A stretch of DNA of 64,000 nucleotides from Hyphomicrobium sp. (GTDB lineage Bacteria; Pseudomonadota; Alphaproteobacteria; Rhizobiales; Hyphomicrobiaceae): NCBI GenBank assembly GCA_022843145.1, contig JALHOF010000003.1, forward strand, positions 210,066 to 274,065, written 5' to 3'. Below, piece after piece: positions 57,317 through 64,000 of this stretch; position 1 is the stretch's first letter; each line of letters opens with the position of its first letter. The translations under genes and the position numbers were made by a program. Under the pieces are notes generated by a model, which made no database searches, had not been told where the DNA came from, and saw only the letters and a program-made list of their open reading frames with translations.

Positions 57317-58505
57317 CGAACGCCTGTGCCAACCCCTCGCCTTTGGTGATGCCGTGATCGTCGCCCTGCGCGATTGCGCCGAGTGCGACCGGCCCGTCGA
57401 GCGTCAGATGGCTGACATAGTAGCGCGCCGAACGGACCTGTGCGACAGCCGTCAGGGCACCGAGCGACAGCAGCACCAGCAGCAGATTGCCCAGGGTCAG
57501 CCAGACGAGGCCGCCGGCCGAGACGTTGGCACGGAAGGTGGCGTCGTCGAAATGGGTGTGTGCCGCGAAGTGGTTGATCTGGCTGGCGCGATACCAGGCG
57601 CTGACGATGGCGTAGGCGAAGTAGGCCGCGAGCGCGATGGCGGCGATGACGACGGCGCCGGAAGGTGAGATCGTGTAGCCGCGCGGATGATCGGTGTCGA
57701 AGGTCAGGAACTGCTGCATCAGGATTGTCTTGGCGGCCGAGCCGGCAATGAGAAGGATCGCGATCGTGCCGACCCAAAGCAGCAGGAAGCGGAGATAGAG
57801 TGGCCGCGCGCTGGCCGTGAAGCGAAACGCCTTGTCGCCGAAGCGCATGTCGGAGATCAGCGTTCGTTGCAGCCGCGTCGATCGCCACGGAATGATCCAG
57901 CCGAGGGTGAGCGGGATCAGCAGGCCGGTGCCGAAATGGACGAACCCGTAGCGCCACGAACTGCCGTTCATGCCGCCGCGAATGCCGCGCCAGCGCGTGC
58001 GCGACAGGCGGTAGCGTTGCGCGCGATAGGTGGCGACGCCGTAGAGCAGGAAGAAGACGACATACACGAAGGTCTGGAACACCGCGATCATCGGCGACTG
58101 CGGACCGAACACGACGACGGCCGCGAAGGAGATCAGAGCCAGCGGCAGCAGGACGGCGCCGAAAATGACGATGAAGCCGAGGAACAGTTCGCGGCCGGTG
58201 CCGGTGTAGACGAGTGGTTCGCCGTCGAGCCGCACCGCCGCCCAGATGCGCTGGCGGACCTCCGTTTTGCCCCAGAAGTGATAGATGCCGAGCGTCAGGA
58301 TGCGCATGACGTAGTTGAAGACGGATAGACCGACGATTCCCATCGGCTGCAGCCATCCGAGCGCCAGAGGCGTGCCGGCGCCGGCCGACGAAGCCGATTG
58401 CTGGTGGGTGGGTGACGATTCGTCGTGGACCGGCGGCCAGGCACCGGATGCCGGCTTCCCCCAGGGCGACGGCCAGCGCTCGGCGCCGGGTGCCGGCTGC
58501 TCCAT
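57300..58505 (-). CDS. YjgN/DUF898-family membrane protein
   Basis: The 401-aa product has a Pro-rich N-terminus (about 1-50) and six or more transmembrane helices with family motifs: VMRILTLGIYHFWGKTEVRQRIWAAVRLDGEPLVYTGTG, YRAQRYRLSRTRWRGIRGGM, YVSHLTLDGPV. Its partnership with an M48 protease is a recurrent pair in this order. Function is unknown; an envelope quality-control role is inferred from the pairing. Confidence 0.87.
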   Translation of the reverse strand: MEQPAPGAERWPSPWGKPASGAWPPVHDESSPTHQQSASSAGAGTPLALGWLQPMGIVGLSVFNYVMRILTLGIYHFWGKTEVRQRIWAAVRLDGEPLVYTGTGRELFLGFIVIFGAVLLPLALISFAAVVVFGPQSPMIAVFQTFVYVVFFLLYGVATYRAQRYRLSRTRWRGIRGGMNGSSWRYGFVHFGTGLLIPLTLGWIIPWRSTRLQRTLISDMRFGDKAFRFTASARPLYLRFLLLWVGTIAILLIAGSAAKTILMQQFLTFDTDHPRGYTISPSGAVVIAAIALAAYFAYAIVSAWYRASQINHFAAHTHFDDATFRANVSAGGLVWLTLGNLLLVLLSLGALTAVAQVRSARYYVSHLTLDGPVALGAIAQGDDHGITKGEGLAQAFDVDAF

Positions 58506-59066
58506 TCCGTCCTCCGCGATGACGGACCCACTTAATACGCGCCCCGTCTTAGCATGGTGCAGATGAACGCTTCGATGACGAAAGCGTCGGCGCCGTCACT
58601 TTGCCGCGCGGCGGCCCTGCCCGCGCCGATATGCATGGTTAACACAGCGCCGGTGACGCACAGTCAGTGACGCACGCACACGCGGGGTGACATGACCATC
58701 ATCGAGCCGGTCGGAGTTCGGGGAGGCGATTTCGGGAGAACCGCGGTGCACGCACGCTGTCGAAAGCGGTGGAATTCACCAAGCTCGCGCGAGGCTGGGG
58801 AGCTGTTGCCAAACCGCAACTTGTTGCCTCGTTTGGGCCACAAACCCGTCGCAGCTTGACGGCGTGATGATCGGGCGCCGGGTTGAACGAGCGCCAGGAC
58901 ATACCCAGGGGATGCGATGCGGAGACCAGAGCTGCACGACGCCGGCCGAGCGGTCGCGTTGGCGTGCGGCCAGCCCTTCGTAAAGTGCGCTTCCACTCCA
59001 CGATCGCCGGGTATACGGGGATCGTGTGGATGCTACGCGCATCGAGGGAGCTGAGAGGAAAGTTCG
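58506..59066. other. 561-bp divergent intergenic region
   Basis: It separates yjgN (minus) and ilvD (plus) and should contain both promoters. ORFs here lack support. I see no attenuator-like leader peptide of branched-chain codons before ilvD. Confidence 0.45.
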
Positions 59067-60791
59067 ATGGACGCCAAGACGTTTGACAAGTCGAAGCTGC
59101 CGAGCCGCCACGTGACGGTTGGACCGTCGCGCGCGCCGCACCGGTCCTATTATTATGCGATGGGGCTGACGGAAGAGCAGATCAACCGCCCGTTCGTCGG
59201 CGTCGTGTCGTGCTGGAATGAAGCCGCACCGTGCAACATCGCGCTGATGCGTCAGGCGCAGTCGGCCAAGAAGGGCGTCAACGAAGCCGGCGGCACGCCG
59301 CGCGAATTCTGCACCATCACCGTCACGGACGGCATCGCGATGGGCCACCAGGGCATGAAGTCGTCGCTGGTCAGCCGCGAGGTGATCGCCGACTCGATCG
59401 AACTCACGATGCGCGGCCACTCGTATGACGCGCTGGTCGGCATCGCCGGTTGCGACAAGTCGCTGCCCGGCACGATGATGGCGATGCTGCGGCTCAACGT
59501 TCCGGCCGTCTTCATGTATGGCGGGTCGATCCTGCCCGGACGCTTCCGCGGCAAGGACGTGACCGTCCAAGACGTCTTCGAAGGCGTGGGCATGCACTCG
59601 TCGGGCAAGATGAGCGCCGAGGACCTGCACGAGCTCGAATGCGTCGCCTGCCCGAGCGCGGGCGCGTGTGGTGGCCAGTACACCGCCAACACGATGGCCA
59701 TGGTTTCGGAGGCGATCGGCCTCGCGCTGCCGGGTTCCGCAGGCGCACCCGCGCCCGATCTGGCGCGCGACTATTGGGCGGTCGAAAGCGGCAAGGCTGT
59801 GATGCGGCTCATCGCCGACGGCATCCGTCCGCGCGACATCGCCACGCGCAAGGCTTTCGAAAATGCGGCTGTCATCGTTGCGGCGACCGGCGGATCGACC
59901 AACGCGGCGCTGCACCTGCCCGCCATGGCCAACGAAATCGGCATCGACTTCGATCTGTTCGACGTCGCCGAAGTGTTCAAGCGCACGCCCTATATCGCCG
60001 ATCTGAAACCCGGCGGGCACTACGTCGCGAAGGACGTCTACGATATCGGCGGTATCCCGCAGATCATGAAGGCGCTGCTCGTCGGCGGCTACCTGCACGG
60101 CGATTGCATGACCGTGACCGGCAAGACCGTCGCGCAGAATCTCGAGAACGTGAAGTTCAATACCGAACAGAGGGTTGTGCGGCCGGTTTCCGATCCCATA
60201 TCTCCAACAGGAGGTGTCGTCGGGCTCAAGGGCTCGCTTGCACCGGATGGTGCGATCGTAAAGGTCGCCGGCTTGAAGAACTTGAAGTTCAAAGGTCCCG
60301 CTCGCGTATTCGATTGCGAGGAGGACGCGTTCCAGGCGGTCGAGAACCGCGCGTATAAGGACGGCGAAGTGTTCGTCATCCGCTACGAGGGTCCCAAGGG
60401 TGGCCCGGGAATGCGTGAGATGCTGTCGACGACGGCGGCGCTCTACGGGCAGGGCTCGGGCGACAAGGTCGCGCTGATCACAGATGGGCGCTTCTCGGGC
60501 GCCACGCGGGGCTTCTGCATCGGCCACGTCGGGCCGGAGGCAGCTCTCGGCGGTCCGATCGCGCTGATCCAGGACGGCGACATCATCGCGATCGACGCAG
60601 AGGCGGGCACGCTCGACCTCGAAGTTGCGGACAACGAACTCGCACGCCGCAAGACGACATGGAAAGTTCCCGCGAACGCCTATCAGTCGGGCGCGATACG
60701 GAAGTTTGCAGACCAGGTTGGGCCCGCGCGCTACGGCGCCGTGACCCACGCTGGCGGAAAGGCCGAGGTTGTTTGCTACGCCGACATCTAA
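59067..60791 (+). CDS. ilvD: Dihydroxy-acid dehydratase
   Basis: The 574-aa Fe-S enzyme dehydrates 2,3-dihydroxy-acids in isoleucine and valine synthesis. Cluster cysteines appear in [21 protein letters not shown] and [37 protein letters not shown] lies near the C-terminus. The start at 59067 follows GAGAGGAAAG. Length and motifs are complete. The next gene starts inside its last codons. Confidence 0.97.
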   Translation: MDAKTFDKSKLPSRHVTVGPSRAPHRSYYYAMGLTEEQINRPFVGVVSCWNEAAPCNIALMRQAQSAKKGVNEAGGTPREFCTITVTDGIAMGHQGMKSSLVSREVIADSIELTMRGHSYDALVGIAGCDKSLPGTMMAMLRLNVPAVFMYGGSILPGRFRGKDVTVQDVFEGVGMHSSGKMSAEDLHELECVACPSAGACGGQYTANTMAMVSEAIGLALPGSAGAPAPDLARDYWAVESGKAVMRLIADGIRPRDIATRKAFENAAVIVAATGGSTNAALHLPAMANEIGIDFDLFDVAEVFKRTPYIADLKPGGHYVAKDVYDIGGIPQIMKALLVGGYLHGDCMTVTGKTVAQNLENVKFNTEQRVVRPVSDPISPTGGVVGLKGSLAPDGAIVKVAGLKNLKFKGPARVFDCEEDAFQAVENRAYKDGEVFVIRYEGPKGGPGMREMLSTTAALYGQGSGDKVALITDGRFSGATRGFCIGHVGPEAALGGPIALIQDGDIIAIDAEAGTLDLEVADNELARRKTTWKVPANAYQSGAIRKFADQVGPARYGAVTHAGGKAEVVCYADI

Positions 60792-61878
60792 GCTGAGGGT
60801 TCTCGTCCTCGCCGCGGCTGCCGCCATGTTACCGGCGGTCGCGACGATGACGGCGCTGCCGCATGTCGCGGCGGCCGCGGATCCGAAGTTCAAAACGCCC
60901 CAGGACGCGCTGAAGCAGGGCATCAGCGCGTTCGTCGGGGGCTATTACGAGATCGCGCACCCCGCGCTCGAAGCGGCGGCGGCGGCGAACCTGTTCCTCG
61001 GGCAGTACTACCTGGCGCGGCTCTACGCCGACAATACGGGGTCGCACACCGATCACCCGAAAGCGTACATGCTCTACCAGCGGATCTCGAACGATCATTC
61101 CGACGTCGATCCCGACGACGATAGCCGCGCGCCGTTCGTCGCGAAGTCGCTGACCGCGCTCGCAGGCTATGTGCGCACGGGGCTCAAGGAGATCGGCTTG
61201 AATCCCAATCCGGGGCTCGCGGAGTACTACCTGCGTCACTCGGCGACGTTCTTCAACGACGAGGATGCGCAGTTCGAACTGGCCAAGATCTATCTCTACG
61301 GCGAGACGGAAGAGATCAATATCGCGCAGGGCAAGCACTGGCTTTCGACACTCTCGCAAAAGGGTCACACCGGCGGGCAAGCCGTGCTGGCGCTGGAGCT
61401 GTCGCGCGGCAAGATCCTCCCGCGCGATCCGGTGCGGGCGCTGTCGCTGATCGCGATCGCGCTCGAGAACGCGCCGCCGTCCGATCGCGTCTGGATCGAG
61501 GACATCTACCAGAACATCTATTGCGGCGCGGGCAGCAGCACGCGCAAGCAGGCGACCGGGCTCGTCGCGGATTGGCGCGACCGCTATGGCCGGAAGCCGG
61601 TCATCCGCGACCGCAGCGGACTCGGCGCGTTGAACGCGGAAGCGGTTCGCACTTGCCAGAACGGCGAGCCGGTCGCGCCGGTCTATCGCGACGCGCAGCA
61701 CATCGACGCTCCAGCGACGTCGGCGTTGCCGCCGCCGATCGGCGAGACGAAGATGTTCCTGAAGGGCGGCGCGGGCGAAACCCCGGCCGGTCTTGCGCCT
61801 GCGCCGATGCAGAAGCCGGGCGTGACGGGCGGCCGCGACGTGGCGACACCCGACAACGGCAATCCGCAGGAGCGCTGA
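60769..61878 (+). CDS. Periplasmic Sel1-like repeat protein
   Basis: A TTG at 60769, within the ilvD end, gives 369 aa with a good signal peptide ([20 protein letters not shown] ... VAAAAD). Sel1/TPR-like repeats follow: [67 protein letters not shown]. The architecture is reminiscent of the rhizobial regulator ExoR, but longer and with a Pro-rich tail, so I do not assign that name. A later ATG would destroy the signal peptide. Confidence 0.72.
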   Translation: MFATPTSKLRVLVLAAAAAMLPAVATMTALPHVAAAADPKFKTPQDALKQGISAFVGGYYEIAHPALEAAAAANLFLGQYYLARLYADNTGSHTDHPKAYMLYQRISNDHSDVDPDDDSRAPFVAKSLTALAGYVRTGLKEIGLNPNPGLAEYYLRHSATFFNDEDAQFELAKIYLYGETEEINIAQGKHWLSTLSQKGHTGGQAVLALELSRGKILPRDPVRALSLIAIALENAPPSDRVWIEDIYQNIYCGAGSSTRKQATGLVADWRDRYGRKPVIRDRSGLGALNAEAVRTCQNGEPVAPVYRDAQHIDAPATSALPPPIGETKMFLKGGAGETPAGLAPAPMQKPGVTGGRDVATPDNGNPQER

Positions 61879-61959
61879 GTTCCATCGCGCGCCATTCCGG
61901 ATTACGATCGCGAAACTCGAGATCTCGCGCCACCGCGTAAACGGCCCCAGGACACGACG

Positions 61960-62475
61960 ATGCCCGATATCACCGACATCATCCTCAGGCTGGTGGGGGC
62001 ATTCTACGCGTTCGCGGGTGTCGTCGCGACGCGCGCTGCGATGACCTCTTACTTCATGGATACGGCCATCGCGGCGATCGGAGGCGGCCGCGCCGACCCG
62101 GTGGAGCGGCAGCGATCGTATTGGCTGATTGCGGCGGCGTGGCTCGTGTTCGCGGGCGGCGCGGCGCTGATAGCCGGGCTCGATACGGCGCGCTGGCTGT
62201 TCCTGGCATCGGCGGCAGGGCAGGTGATCTATATCTTCGCGCTCGCGCCGATGTACTTCGACAAGGTCGACCCGCCCGATCCTGCTGGCCGCCGCCAGAC
62301 CACCAACGCCTTCGTTATCTATGTCGCGGCAACGGCGTTGGTGATGTGGGCGGCTGCGGCGGGCCGGTTGATTCCGGTCGCGGAAGCGCCGCCTATGGTG
62401 CTCGCCGCCGTGGTGACGGCATGCCTCGCACTGGCCGTCTATGCGGCGCGCTACATGGTGTTGCGACGGAATTGA
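61960..62475 (+). CDS. Four-helix membrane protein, unknown
   Basis: The 171-aa product has hydrophobic helices at about 8-28, 50-70, 74-95, 112-130 and 140-160, separated by short charged loops (GGGRADPVERQRS; FDKVDPPDPAGRRQ). No family is recognised. It converges with xth. Confidence 0.65.
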   Translation: MPDITDIILRLVGAFYAFAGVVATRAAMTSYFMDTAIAAIGGGRADPVERQRSYWLIAAAWLVFAGGAALIAGLDTARWLFLASAAGQVIYIFALAPMYFDKVDPPDPAGRRQTTNAFVIYVAATALVMWAAAAGRLIPVAEAPPMVLAAVVTACLALAVYAARYMVLRRN

Positions 62476-62500
62476 AGTCCGCGGCTTTCAGGCGAGCGCG

Positions 62501-63289
62501 TCAGGCCGCGACGTCGAGATCGACCCAGACCGGGACATGGTCGGACGGCTTTTCCCAGCCGCGCGGGAAGGTGTCGACACCTGCCGCCATCATGCGGTCG
62601 GCGGCCTGTGGCGACAGCAGCAGGTGATCGATGCGGATGCCGTCGTTCTTTTGGAACGCGCCGGCCTGATAGTCCCAGAACGTGTAGACGCCGGGTTCCG
62701 GGTGGCAGGCGCGCACGGCGTCGGTCAGGCCGAGTGCCAGGAGCCGGCGCCAACCCGCCCGGCTTTCCGGCTGGAACAGCGCGTCGCCGGTCCAGGCGTC
62801 GGGCCGCTTGGCGTCCGTGCGTTCGGGGATGACGTTGTAGTCTCCGGCGAGGATGAACGGCGTCTCGCCGGCCAGCGTGGCGCGGGCGTGGGCTTCGAGG
62901 CGCGCCAGCCACGCGAGCTTGTAGGGAAACTTCGGCGTGTCGATCGGGTTGCCGTTGGGCAGATAGATCGAGGCGACGGTCACGAGGCCTGAGCCGCCGA
63001 CGATATCGGCCTCTATGTAGCGCGACTGCTCGTCGGCGTCGTCGCCGGGCAATCCGCGGCGCACCGCATCGGGTTTGATCTTCGACAGGATGGCGACGCC
63101 GTTGAAGCCCTTCTGGCCGTGCGTCTCGACGTTGTAGCCCAAAGCTTCAAAGGCTTCGCGCGGGAAGCCCTCGTCGACCGACTTGATCTCCTGCAGGCAG
63201 ACGACGTCGGGAGAGGCGTCCTTCAAGTAGGCGACGGCTGTTTCGAGCCGCGCCTTGACGCCGTTGATGTTCCAGGTGGTGACGCGCAT
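62501..63289 (-). CDS. xth: Exodeoxyribonuclease III
   Basis: The 262-aa AP endonuclease/3'-5' exonuclease is for base excision repair. Motifs are TTWNINGVKARL, VVCLQEIKS (metal-binding Glu), LAGDYNVIP (catalytic Asp and Asn), FWDYQAGAFQKNDGIRIDHLLLS and a C-terminal SDHVPVW. An AAGGGGG SD lies just before ATG 63289 within a GC-rich palindrome. Confidence 0.95.
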   Translation of the reverse strand: MRVTTWNINGVKARLETAVAYLKDASPDVVCLQEIKSVDEGFPREAFEALGYNVETHGQKGFNGVAILSKIKPDAVRRGLPGDDADEQSRYIEADIVGGSGLVTVASIYLPNGNPIDTPKFPYKLAWLARLEAHARATLAGETPFILAGDYNVIPERTDAKRPDAWTGDALFQPESRAGWRRLLALGLTDAVRACHPEPGVYTFWDYQAGAFQKNDGIRIDHLLLSPQAADRMMAAGVDTFPRGWEKPSDHVPVWVDLDVAA

Positions 63290-63299
63290 TTTTTCCCCC

Positions 63300-63324
63300 T
63301 TCCCCGCTCGCGGGGAGAGGGGAA
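63300..63324. repeat. GC-rich palindrome upstream of xth
   Basis: TTCCCCGCTCGCGGGGAGAG forms a short hairpin between erpA and xth and partly covers the xth Shine-Dalgarno region on the minus strand. From memory, similar CCCCGC...GCGGGGAGAGG palindromes are dispersed between genes in Hyphomicrobiales. Confidence 0.5.
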
Positions 63325-63331
63325 TTTATCG

Positions 63332-63721
63332 TCAGATCGTGAAGCTTGTGCCGCAGCCGCAGGAGGCGACGGCGTTGGGGTTCTTGATCTTGAACGAGGC
63401 GCCGATCAAGTCGTCGACGAAATCGATGACGGAACCGGCCAAGTACTGCAGCGAGACCGGGTCGATGACGACCGTTCCGCCGGCTCGCTCGATGACGAGA
63501 TCGTCGGCGTCGGGTGCGGCCACGAGATCGAACTTGTACTGGAACCCCGAGCAGCCGCCGCCCTCGACCGCCACGCGGAACAGCTTGTTGGCGGGCTCGC
63601 CAGAGACGATTTCGGCGATGCGGCGGCCGGCACTTTCGCTGACCGTGACGCCGAGGGTCGGATCGGCGTGGGCCGCGCCGTCGGCCGGGGCTGCGGTCTC
63701 AGTCGAGGTCTCGATGGTCAT
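63332..63721 (-). CDS. erpA: Iron-sulfur cluster insertion protein, ErpA/IscA family
   Basis: The 129-aa A-type carrier delivers Fe-S clusters to apo-proteins. Its three ligand cysteines are visible in EGGGCSGFQY and ASCGCGTSF. An acidic/Ala-rich N-terminal extension of about 25 residues precedes the core. ATG 63721 is chosen (AGGAA upstream); the frame is open to 63754. Assignment to ErpA over IscA follows gene context and is tentative. Confidence 0.87.
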   Translation of the reverse strand: MTIETSTETAAPADGAAHADPTLGVTVSESAGRRIAEIVSGEPANKLFRVAVEGGGCSGFQYKFDLVAAPDADDLVIERAGGTVVIDPVSLQYLAGSVIDFVDDLIGASFKIKNPNAVASCGCGTSFTI

Positions 63722-63831
63722 GAACGGGCTGTTCCTGTGAGGCGCAGGCGGCATTTTGGCGATTGCCGGGCGCGATGATTCAACCTTAGGAACATAGGGT
63801 GCAGCGCGTCCAAGTCAAACCCGGTCCCGCC

Positions 63832-64000
63832 ATGGCCATTCATCTCATTGCCGCCGCGACCACCGGGCATCCGGCCGAACCGCATGATTACAGCGCGGAC
63901 CCGGCGCCCAACAACGGCGCGGACCCGGCGCCCACCAACGGCGCGGACCCGGCGCCCACCAACGGCGCGGACCCGGCGCCCACCAACGGCGCGGACCCGG
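63832..64000 (+). CDS. Open ORF with octapeptide repeats, cut by window edge
   Basis: ATG 63832, or GTG 63799 in frame, opens a frame reading MAIHLIAAATTGHPAEPHDY. Then come at least four copies of an (S/G)ADPAPTN octapeptide encoded by 24-bp tandem units. The frame is still open at the window end. It is divergent from erpA. No family is recognised, and the repeat could continue far outside the window. Confidence 0.5.
   Translation, partial: MAIHLIAAATTGHPAEPHDYSADPAPNNGADPAPTNGADPAPTNGADPAPTNGADP
63892..64000 (+). repeat. 24-bp tandem repeat (at least 4.5 units)
   Basis: Units start at 63892, 63916, 63940, 63964 and 63988 (partial). Units 2 to 4 are identical; unit 1 differs at two positions. 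Near identity implies recent expansion. Confidence 0.9.

Noticed and set aside
58664..58996. 110-aa minus-strand ORF upstream of ilvD
   Set aside because: Arg/Pro/Ser-rich shadow composition and overlaps several equally long frames.

Overview
This is high-GC alphaproteobacterial chromosome, most likely from the order Hyphomicrobiales. The evidence is tRNA genes with an encoded CCA end, an Ala/Pro-rich PopZ/DUF2497 protein just upstream of valS, a Pcm-TolC-TolC block, an SSS-transporter-type sensor kinase, DUF2939 and a YjgN/M48 pair. No genus can be named from the sequence alone.

Chromosomal backbone: (i) 1-4532 holds the hemB tail, a small membrane protein and thiL in a stop-start-overlapping operon, then an L,D-transpeptidase and a secreted unknown. 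(ii) 25106-31247 holds tRNA-Asn, a CheY-like regulator, a small membrane protein, an SSS-type histidine kinase, a metallophosphoesterase and a Ser/Thr kinase fused to a universal-stress domain. (iii) 44088-64000 holds tRNA-Cys, a Pcm-like methyltransferase, two tandem TolC proteins, PopZ/DUF2497, valS, a methyltransferase, DUF2939, an M48 protease, YjgN/DUF898, ilvD, a Sel1-like periplasmic protein, a membrane protein, xth, an ErpA/IscA-type Fe-S protein and an open ORF with 24-bp tandem repeats.

Two mobile elements interrupt it. E1 (4859-25124, about 20.3 kb) lies between a 25-bp duplication and the 3' end of tRNA-Asn. E2 (31646-44131, about 12.5 kb) lies between a 45-bp duplication and the 3' half of tRNA-Cys. 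They share one plan. In order: attL, integrase arm-site repeats, tyrosine integrase, AlpA-like HTH gene, an intergenic GTTGCGTT repeat motif, a winged-helix/DnaD-like initiator gene with an iteron array in its linker, a conserved small protein (EIEDPTN motif), a block of phage morphogenesis genes, a divergent 84-aa XRE repressor with palindromic operator(s), cargo, and attR in an intact tRNA. Neither encodes a recognisable large terminase, portal, major capsid or tail tube.

E1 carries a lambda gpD-like decoration protein and an S49 prohead protease with an in-frame nested scaffold start. It also has a tail chaperone with the canonical GGGAAAG -1 frameshift site, a tape measure and a gpZ-like protein, followed by a nuclease-like/ParA/small-protein operon. 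E2 carries a tape measure, a head-closure protein, a P27 small terminase, a second TerS-like protein and a triple-module DNA-binding-like protein. Its cargo is a HEPN-motif protein. The simplest reading is two members of one family of phage satellites (helper-dependent islands) that bring proteins setting capsid size, tail length and packaging specificity. Degraded prophages are the main alternative. A third partial att copy and a 364-bp segment left of E2 suggest the tRNA-Cys site has been used more than once.
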